Assembly: GCA_019116185.1 (NCBI GenBank)
Contig: DXCD01000096.1
Coordinates: 1-12,242, forward strand
Source: Candidatus Mediterraneibacter stercorigallinarum
GTDB lineage: Bacteria > Bacillota > Clostridia > Lachnospirales > Lachnospiraceae
DNA length: 12,242 bases
Direction: 5' to 3'
In this document: positions 7,424-12,242 of the stretch, in pieces
How the letters are laid out: every line of letters begins with the position of its first letter
How positions within the stretch are numbered: position 1 is the stretch's first letter
Translations under genes and position numbers: made by a program
The notes under the pieces: generated by a model
Told to the model about the DNA's origin: nothing
The model's database searches: none
The model's input: the letters and a program-made list of their open reading frames with translations, nothing else

Positions 7424-7768
7424 TTACTTGTTGTTCTGCATATCTTTCTGAACGCCATTATCGTCCGTCAGTTCGTCTGTCGCTTTGTCAACGCCATCTG
7501 TCACATCATCTGTCACGTCATCCACGCCGTCTGTCACATCATCCACCGCGTTGTCAAGGATCCCGTCGCCCTCCGTAGCGTCATTCATCGTCCTGTCATT
7601 TGTATCCGTGTTATTTGAAGTATTATTTGTGGCATTATCCGATGCATTGTTATCAGTCGTTGACTGATCCGCTCCGTTGTCGGCATTATTCCTGCTGCCG
7701 CACGCGGCTGTTCCAAGAAGCACAAACGTACATGTCATAAGCACAAGAAGTTTTTTCATTTTCTTCAT
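7424..7768 (-). CDS. Small acidic lipoprotein of unknown function
   Basis: This 114-residue protein starts with a lysine-rich N-terminus, a hydrophobic stretch (LLVLMTCTFVLLGT) and a lipobox ending in Cys23 (TAAC). It should therefore be lipidated and anchored on the outer face of the membrane. Residues 25-70 are low-complexity and rich in Asn, Asp, Thr and Ser, like a flexible linker. Residues 74-103 carry a repeating VDDVTDG pattern with Val, Ala or Leu spaced mostly 3 and 4 apart, which predicts an acidic amphipathic helix or short coiled coil. The DNA beneath is a diverged tandem repeat. There is one cysteine after the N-terminal part (Cys23) and no catalytic motif. The ribosome site GGGAG lies 8 bases before the ATG. 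It follows the sigma gene after a 77-bp gap. I do not recognise the family. Confidence 0.85.
   Translation of the reverse strand: MKKMKKLLVLMTCTFVLLGTAACGSRNNADNGADQSTTDNNASDNATNNTSNNTDTNDRTMNDATEGDGILDNAVDDVTDGVDDVTDDVTDGVDKATDELTDDNGVQKDMQNNK
7480..7555 (-). repeat. Diverged tandem repeat inside the lipoprotein gene
   Basis: Copies of tctgtcacatcatc and close variants (tctgtcacgtcatcc) recur at roughly 15-33 base steps across this stretch. They encode the VDDVTDG/VTDD units of the acidic helix. Such repeats can expand or contract in frame. Confidence 0.6.
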
Positions 7769-7786
7769 AAGGTTGTCTCCCTTTCC

Positions 7787-7832
7787 ATAAATATTGTTGT
7801 AACTCTACTATTTGCACTTTCGCAATATTTAT
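7787..7832 (-). repeat. 10-bp inverted repeat upstream of the lipoprotein gene
   Basis: The arms ataaatattg (7787-7796) and caatatttat (7823-7832) are perfect complements separated by 26 bases. They lie in the 77-bp gap between the sigma gene stop and the lipoprotein start. The arms are AT-rich and no T-tract follows, so a regulator-binding site or mRNA fold is as likely as termination. A weak promoter, TTGCGA-18-TACAAC, lies across the inner part. Confidence 0.5.
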
Positions 7833-7846
7833 GCACGGGAAATGTT

Positions 7847-8683
7847 TTATTTTGCATTTTTTCGCAGCTTTTCCATAGCGCGCGCTTCGATCTGGCGGAC
7901 CCGTTCCCTGGTCACGCCAAGCCTCTCCCCGATCTCCTCCAGGGTATGCGTCCTGCTGTCTCCCAGTCCGTAACGAAGCTGGATCACCTGGCGTTCTCTG
8001 TCATTGAGCGTTTCCAGAAGCTCCTTTACTTCTTCTCTGCGTACCAGAATATCCATTGCTTCTTCAGGCGTTGTCTCTGAACGGTCTTCTACCATATCTC
8101 CCAAGCTGTCCTCTCCGTCCTCTCCGATAGGAGTTTCAAGTGAAACCGGGCTCTGGAGATAAGTAAGGATATTCTTCACGTCTTCCTCCGTGCGGTCTCC
8201 CATTTTCTCTGCGATTTCTTTCGGCGTTACGTCGCGCCCCAGTTCCTGCTGGAGATCTTTTGCCGCTTTCTGCACTTTCTTCATATTTTCCGCCACGTGG
8301 ACCGGAACACGGATCTCGCGGGACTGCTGGTCAATCGCCCTCTGCATGGCCTCCTTGATCCACCAGGATGCATAAGTAGAAAAACGGTTTTCCTTCTTAT
8401 AATCATACTTCTCCGCCGCGTGCATCAGCCCCATATTGCCTTCCTGGATCAGGTCCATAAGCTGCACGCCTCTTCCGGTATAACGCTTCGCAAGTGAAAC
8501 AACCAGACGGAGATTTCCCTCCTCCAGTCTTCGGAGCGCCGACTCATCGCCTGCCGCGCTCCTTTTCCCCAGTTCCTTTTCTTCCTCCTCACTGAGAAGC
8601 GGGATCTGTCCGATCTCCCGCAGATAAATCTTAAGCGGTTCGGACATTGTCTCTTCTGTTGATATATGCTGTTCTTTCTCCAT
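7847..8683 (-). CDS. Sigma-70 family RNA polymerase sigma factor (RpoD-like, short)
   Basis: This 278-residue sigma factor directs RNA polymerase to promoters. It has region 1.2 (about 14-43, LKIYLREIGQIPLLS), region 2 with LVVSLAKRYTGRGVQLMDLIQEGN and the -10 recognition helix YASWWIKEAMQRAI (104-117), region 3 (about 125-205) and region 4 with a helix-turn-helix for the -35 element (TLEEIGERLGVTRERVRQIEARA, 247-269). There is no region 1.1, and the protein is about 100 residues shorter than a typical primary RpoD. The key region 2.4 and 4.2 residues look RpoD-like, so it probably reads housekeeping-like promoters as a group 2 factor. It starts 15 bp after fbp with GAGG 5 bases before the ATG, so it should be expressed with fbp. 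The usual rpoD neighbour dnaG is absent here. It is not a sporulation SigE/F/G/K type by these motifs. Confidence 0.93.
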   Translation of the reverse strand: MEKEQHISTEETMSEPLKIYLREIGQIPLLSEEEEKELGKRSAAGDESALRRLEEGNLRLVVSLAKRYTGRGVQLMDLIQEGNMGLMHAAEKYDYKKENRFSTYASWWIKEAMQRAIDQQSREIRVPVHVAENMKKVQKAAKDLQQELGRDVTPKEIAEKMGDRTEEDVKNILTYLQSPVSLETPIGEDGEDSLGDMVEDRSETTPEEAMDILVRREEVKELLETLNDRERQVIQLRYGLGDSRTHTLEEIGERLGVTRERVRQIEARAMEKLRKNAK

Positions 8684-8698
8684 CTCTGCCTCGCTTTT

Positions 8699-10651
8699 CT
8701 ATATCTTTTCCGTGATCTCGCCATTTCTGTATGCTGCCAGCAGACGTTCCAGATCCTGTATCTGTTCTTTGATTTCCCTTCCCGCGTCCGTGTCTCCCAC
8801 GAGACAGCGGTCGCGCACCCGGGTGACAACCATGGTCTCCGAATGGATATCAATCTCCTTTTTGATCGCCGCTTCCGTGGACTCAAAAGGTTCCAGCGCC
8901 ACCAGCCGGATTCCATAGGAATTATAAATCAATGTATATCCCGCGATACCGGTCTGCTTCTGATAAGCCTTGGAAAATCCGCCGTCAATGACAAGCACCT
9001 TGCCTCCGCATTTAATCGGGCTCTCCCCATCCTTTCTCTTGACAGGAACATGCCCGTTCACAATGTGCGCCCCAGCGGGATCCAGCCCGAATTCCCGCAT
9101 GATGCGGTCAATGACCTCCTCGTTTTCAATGAGCTGATAATAGGCATTCTTCTTCTCAAAATGCGTCTCTTCCTCCGCCAGGAAATACCGTTCGAAGGTG
9201 GCCATTCTGTTCTTTCCGAACAGCGGAGAATCCGGGTGCAGCCAGATATACCACATGATATCTTTTCCATCCCGGCGCTCCTTTTCATCCAGGGCAAAAA
9301 ATCCTTTGCGCACATAAGAATCCAATGCGTCATACAATGCTCTTCCACGGTATTTGTTTCCGTACACTTCCACTTCCTTGAGTTCGCCCTCCTCTGTCAG
9401 AGGCACACATCCGTGGTACAGCAGATTATCATTATACACTTTGTACAGCCCGCCCTTTGCCAGCAGGAACCGCATATGCTGCTGCAGCTTCTCGCAGTTC
9501 TCAAACGCCCGCTCAAGCCGCTCCATAATCTCCTCTTCCTCCGCGCTCAGAGCATAGGGATCTTTCGGGTCTATGGTCGGGAAATTCGTGTCAAGGAGCC
9601 GGTATTCTTTTCCACCCAGGTCAATGGTTCCCTTCTCATAGTTAATTCTGTGCAGCAGCGCCCTGTCCTCCAGATGAAATGTCTTCTGTCTCCGGATGAT
9701 CTGGCCTTCCACTTTGAACTGGATAATAGAGATCGCCTTATGGATCCGGAGATTCATCTGCATCTCTTCTGAATCCGTTTTGTCAGAGCCTTTCAGCTTA
9801 AAACAAGTGCAGGGATCGTCCTTATACATGCGCAGGGCAAATGTTGCCAGGGGGAGCAGATTAATGCCGTACCCGTCTTCCAGGATGTCCAGATTGCCGT
9901 AACGCGCGCAGATACGCACTACATTCGCGATACACCCTCTCTGTCCGGCAGCCGCGCCCATCCATACGACATCATGGTTTCCCCACTGGATGTCCACGGA
10001 ATGATACGCCATAAGCTTGTCCATAATGATATGCGGCCCCGGACCGCGGTCATAGATGTCTCCCACAATATGCAGATGGTCCACCACCAGACGCTGGATC
10101 AGTTCCGAAATGGCGCAGATAAACTCCTCTGCCCGTCCGATCCGGATGATCGTGGAAATAATCTCATTGTAATAGGATTCCTTGTCGCTCACCTCTGCCT
10201 TCTCCGTGATCAGTTCCTCAATCACATAGGCAAAATCCCTGGGAAGCGCCTTCCTCACCTTTGAGCGGGTATATTTGCTCGCCGCGCGCTTGCTCACTTC
10301 AATAAGAAGATACAGGTGCACCCTGTACCAGTCTTCCATATTCGGTTCTTCCTGCCGGATCAGATCCATCTTTGCCTTTGGATAATAAATCAGCGTAGCA
10401 AGGGAGCGCTTGTCCCTGTCGCTCATCCGCTTTCCAAATACATCCTCAATCTTGCGCCGCACAGAACCGGAACCATTCTTCAGCACATGGGAAAATGCCT
10501 CATACTCTCCATGCACATCAGTAAGAAAATTCTCCGTCCCTTTCGGAAGATTCAGGATGGACTGAAGATTAATGATCTCCGTGGACGCTGCAGCGATCGT
10601 CGGATACAGGTCCGACAGCCTCTCCAGGTATCTGGTTTCTAATTCTTTCAT
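8699..10651 (-). CDS. fbp: Fructose-1,6-bisphosphatase class III
   Basis: This enzyme removes the 1-phosphate from fructose-1,6-bisphosphate in gluconeogenesis. The 650-residue length fits the Firmicute class III type, which is unrelated to the E. coli class I enzyme. It is a calcineurin-like metallophosphatase. Metal-binding motifs are DVHGE (D45, H47), GDIYDRGPGP (D198, D201) and WGNHD (N225, H226), with a late NGHVPVK loop. The long stretch between the first two motifs is characteristic of this class. The start has GGAGG 6-7 bases upstream. It lies 29 bp after dapB and 15 bp before the sigma gene, which suggests a shared transcript, although the metabolic link between these genes is not obvious. 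Confidence 0.96.
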   Translation of the reverse strand: MKELETRYLERLSDLYPTIAAASTEIINLQSILNLPKGTENFLTDVHGEYEAFSHVLKNGSGSVRRKIEDVFGKRMSDRDKRSLATLIYYPKAKMDLIRQEEPNMEDWYRVHLYLLIEVSKRAASKYTRSKVRKALPRDFAYVIEELITEKAEVSDKESYYNEIISTIIRIGRAEEFICAISELIQRLVVDHLHIVGDIYDRGPGPHIIMDKLMAYHSVDIQWGNHDVVWMGAAAGQRGCIANVVRICARYGNLDILEDGYGINLLPLATFALRMYKDDPCTCFKLKGSDKTDSEEMQMNLRIHKAISIIQFKVEGQIIRRQKTFHLEDRALLHRINYEKGTIDLGGKEYRLLDTNFPTIDPKDPYALSAEEEEIMERLERAFENCEKLQQHMRFLLAKGGLYKVYNDNLLYHGCVPLTEEGELKEVEVYGNKYRGRALYDALDSYVRKGFFALDEKERRDGKDIMWYIWLHPDSPLFGKNRMATFERYFLAEEETHFEKKNAYYQLIENEEVIDRIMREFGLDPAGAHIVNGHVPVKRKDGESPIKCGGKVLVIDGGFSKAYQKQTGIAGYTLIYNSYGIRLVALEPFESTEAAIKKEIDIHSETMVVTRVRDRCLVGDTDAGREIKEQIQDLERLLAAYRNGEITEKI

Positions 10652-10680
10652 AAGCTCCCTCCACTGGGCATTTCCGCTCT

Positions 10681-11439
10681 TTACAGGCCGATCACGTCTC
10701 CCATGTCATACATTCCCGCTTCTTTTCCTGCCAGGAATTTGCCTGCCTCTACAGCTCCTTTCGCAAACACGCCTCTGGAATATGCCGTATGCTTAAACTC
10801 GATCACTTCATCCGTACCTGCGAAAATGACCTCGTGTTCTCCCACGATCGTTCCGCCGCGCACAGCGCTGATGCCGATCTCCTTCTTCTCTCTCTTCTGC
10901 CGCACCTGGCTTCTGTCATATACATAGTGATATTCATTTCCCAGCGCCTCATTTACCGAGTCTGCCAGCGCAAGAGCCGTGCCGCTTGGCGCGTCCAGCT
11001 TCTGGTTGTGATGGCGCTCCACCAGCTCCACGTCATATCCTGACGGAGCCAGCACTTTTGCCGCGTCTTTCAATAACTTCAGGAGAAGATTGATCCCCAG
11101 GGACATATTGGCAGACTTCAGGACCGGAATCTTCTTTGATGATTCCTCCACCTTTGCCAGCTGTTCTTCGGAAAGTCCCGTAGTGCAGAGCACGACCGGG
11201 AGATTCTTCTCCACGCAGTAATCCAGCAGGGCATCCACTGCCCCTGCATTGGAAAAATCAATCACCACGTCCACATCCACATCACATTTCTCAATGGAAT
11301 CAAACACCGGATACTCGTTGGGAACTTCTGTGTATGTATCTACTCCTGCCGCGATCACGGCATTCTCATCACCTTTTACAATCTCCGTGATCATTCTCCC
11401 CATCTTCCCGTTGCATCCATGCATCATCATCTTTATCAT
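10681..11439 (-). CDS. dapB: 4-hydroxy-tetrahydrodipicolinate reductase
   Basis: DapB reduces the DapA product with NAD(P)H to tetrahydrodipicolinate, on the way to diaminopimelate for the cell wall and to lysine. The 252-residue product has the nucleotide-binding motif HGCNGKMG (7-14), the DFSNAGA loop (61-67), the catalytic stretch ELVERHHNQKLDAPSGTAL (138-156, with H143, H144 and K147) and SAVRGGTIVGEHEVIFAG (191-208). An ATG at 11448 is in frame but directly abuts the AGGAGG site. The ATG at 11439 has a 9-base spacing and gives MIKMMMHGCNG, the usual DapB opening, so I chose it. dapA is not adjacent. The gene lies downstream of a long palindrome and has a small GC-rich leader hairpin. Confidence 0.96.
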   Translation of the reverse strand: MIKMMMHGCNGKMGRMITEIVKGDENAVIAAGVDTYTEVPNEYPVFDSIEKCDVDVDVVIDFSNAGAVDALLDYCVEKNLPVVLCTTGLSEEQLAKVEESSKKIPVLKSANMSLGINLLLKLLKDAAKVLAPSGYDVELVERHHNQKLDAPSGTALALADSVNEALGNEYHYVYDRSQVRQKREKKEIGISAVRGGTIVGEHEVIFAGTDEVIEFKHTAYSRGVFAKGAVEAGKFLAGKEAGMYDMGDVIGL

Positions 11440-11481
11440 ATCATTCATCCTCCTGTCTCTTGATCCTCAGAGCAGACGCCG

Positions 11482-11503
11482 GACTGCCGCTCTTCGGGCA
11501 GTC
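11482..11503 (-). other. GC-rich hairpin in the dapB leader
   Basis: On the minus strand GACTGCC (11503-11497) pairs with GGCAGTC (11488-11482) around an 8-base loop. An alternative outer pairing, GCAGAC with GTCTGC, shares bases with it, so two folds compete. No T-tract follows. It lies 28-40 bases before the AGGAGG site of dapB. A regulatory role is possible but not shown. Confidence 0.4.
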
Positions 11504-11522
11504 TGCCGCCGCAAACCATATA

Positions 11523-11570
11523 AAAAGGATACCACATTTGAGAGTTCATCTCAATATATGATATCCTTTT
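11523..11570 (-). terminator. Long palindromic terminator after the SSB-like gene
   Basis: On the minus strand AAAAGGATAT-CATAT-a-TTGAGA (11570-11549) pairs with TCTCAA-ATGTG-GTATCCTTTT (11543-11523) around the loop TGAAC. This gives 21 bp with two G-U pairs and one bulged A. A fifth T and ATAT follow. It starts about 45 bases after the SSB-like stop and fits an intrinsic terminator. The A-run on the other side makes it symmetrical, so it could also work in the opposite direction. The stem is unusually long for a plain terminator. Confidence 0.8.
11526..11554 (-). promoter_or_regulatory. Possible dapB promoter inside the palindrome
   Basis: Within the hairpin the minus strand reads TTGAGA (11554-11549), a 17-base spacer, then TATCCT (11531-11526) preceded by TGG, an extended -10. 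The -35 matches consensus at 5 of 6 bases and the -10 at 4 of 6. The 80 bases between the hairpin and dapB are GC-rich and hold no better promoter. The position suits dapB, but palindromy alone could create the match. Confidence 0.35.
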
Positions 11571-11614
11571 AACAAACGTTTTGTCCGCTCATTCCGCATC
11601 CGCCTGGCTGCCCG

Positions 11615-12242
11615 TCAGTCGTCCATGCACTCCAGTTTGCTCACAGAAACTTCGTATGCTGTCCTGGTCTCGGTCTCTGTCTCTGACAGCTTCTTCACAT
11701 ATTCACGGCTCTGTATCCTTCCCAGGATGCGCACATGCTCTCCCACATCAAAGCCGGCAGCATATCTGGCGTTCCTCCCCCAGCAGATACAGGGGATATA
11801 ATCGGATTTCCCATATGGCCGGTTCACAGCCAGCAGCAGGTCCGCTATCTCTCTGCCCAGAGGCGTCTTGCGGTATACAGGACGCTTGCACATATACCCT
11901 TCCAGCAGGATGTGGTTCGTCCGGGCTCCGTCGGGCTCCTCATCGATAAATTCGATCTCCCGTGCAAATACAGAAAGCACCAGGCGGTTCTTCTGCTCCT
12001 CATGCCGGTTATACGACCGGAACTGCCCTGACACCATTATGCATTTCCCGCGGTAATCCTGCCCCACGTCGATCAGGCGCTCTGACACCATCACAGGGAT
12101 CCTGTCATTTGAACTGCTCAGTCTTCTTACAAGGATATCCACCATGTAAAATCCCTCTCCGAATACTTCGTGGCTGTATGTAAATTCCGACACCACCATT
12201 CCTATGACTGTTACCTGATTGTTCTCAATGATCTTATCTGAC
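11615..12242 (-). CDS. SSB-like protein with two OB folds (5' partial)
   Basis: The frame is open to the window edge. Reading from the edge gives SDKIIENNQVTVIG before an internal Met at 12199, and the last base of the window (G on the coding strand) could be the final base of an ATG two bases outside. The 208 visible residues fall into two halves. The second half (from about residue 109 to 205) is clearly like single-stranded DNA-binding protein: ILLEGYMCKRPVYRKTPLGREIADLLLAVNRP, then YIPCICWGRNA and HVRILGRIQSREY. The first half (about 8-98: VTVIGMVV, GFYMVDILVRR, GKCIMVSGQFRSYN, LVLSVFAREIEFI) has the same strand order and looks like a diverged OB fold. The C-terminus ends KLECMDD and lacks the acidic tail with terminal Phe of canonical SSB. 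It is probably an accessory DNA-binding protein rather than the main replication SSB. Confidence 0.85.
   Translation of the reverse strand, partial: SDKIIENNQVTVIGMVVSEFTYSHEVFGEGFYMVDILVRRLSSSNDRIPVMVSERLIDVGQDYRGKCIMVSGQFRSYNRHEEQKNRLVLSVFAREIEFIDEEPDGARTNHILLEGYMCKRPVYRKTPLGREIADLLLAVNRPYGKSDYIPCICWGRNARYAAGFDVGEHVRILGRIQSREYVKKLSETETETRTAYEVSVSKLECMDD

Noticed and set aside
8666..9772. Plus-strand open frame of 368 codons opposite fbp
   Set aside because: Antisense shadow of fbp and the sigma gene start. The composition is Phe, His and Leu-rich with no recognisable domain.
11440..11448. Upstream ATG of dapB
   Set aside because: It directly abuts the AGGAGG site; the ATG at 11439 has proper spacing and matches the family N-terminus.
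1..12242. Defence system, phage, CRISPR or biosynthetic cluster
   Set aside because: All genes resolve to core metabolism, export, translation or transcription. No repeat-spacer array, integrase, transposase, toxin-antitoxin pair or assembly-line enzyme was seen on either strand.

Overview
This window looks like ordinary chromosome from a moderately GC-rich Firmicute, most likely a Lachnospiraceae-type gut Clostridium. That placement is an inference from three things: the protein flavour, strong AGGAGG-type ribosome binding sites, and the neighbourhood secA-prfB-hom next to fbp (class III) and a short sigma-70 factor. All ten supported genes are on the minus strand, so transcription runs from high to low coordinates. 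No tRNA, rRNA, CRISPR array, insertion sequence or prophage gene is visible. No gene-free stretch exceeds about 170 bases.

In transcription order: (1) 12242-11615 is a 5'-partial gene for an SSB-like protein with two apparent OB folds. It ends in a long near-perfect hairpin with a T-tract at 11523-11570. (2) dapB (11439-10681), fbp (10651-8699) and a short sigma factor (8683-7847) follow with gaps of 29 and 15 bp and probably share a transcript. A promoter-like sequence lies inside the palindrome upstream of dapB. (3) A small, very acidic lipoprotein gene (7768-7424) and an orphan hisA of the eukaryotic HIS6 type (7311-6544) come next. Inverted repeats lie before and after the lipoprotein gene. 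(4) A good extended -10 promoter (6467-6439) starts a second unit: secA, prfB, hom and a gene of the apgM family. The gaps there are 36, 52 and 35 bp.

Functionally the window mixes housekeeping roles: protein export (SecA), translation termination (RF2), transcription (sigma factor), gluconeogenesis (Fbp), histidine synthesis (HisA) and the aspartate family of amino acids. The aspartate pathway appears twice: DapB on the lysine/diaminopimelate branch, and homoserine dehydrogenase on the threonine/methionine branch. The phosphoglycerate-mutase-like gene directly downstream of hom may be the missing homoserine kinase rather than a glycolytic enzyme.

prfB is split by a classical in-frame TGA and needs a +1 ribosomal frameshift. 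The joined product is 372 residues, with SPF at 205-207 and GGQ at 250-252, which confirms the reconstruction. I found no clearly new multi-gene system. The points most worth checking are the apgM-like gene beside hom, the eukaryotic-type HisA, the tandem-OB SSB-like protein and the palindrome at 11523-11570.
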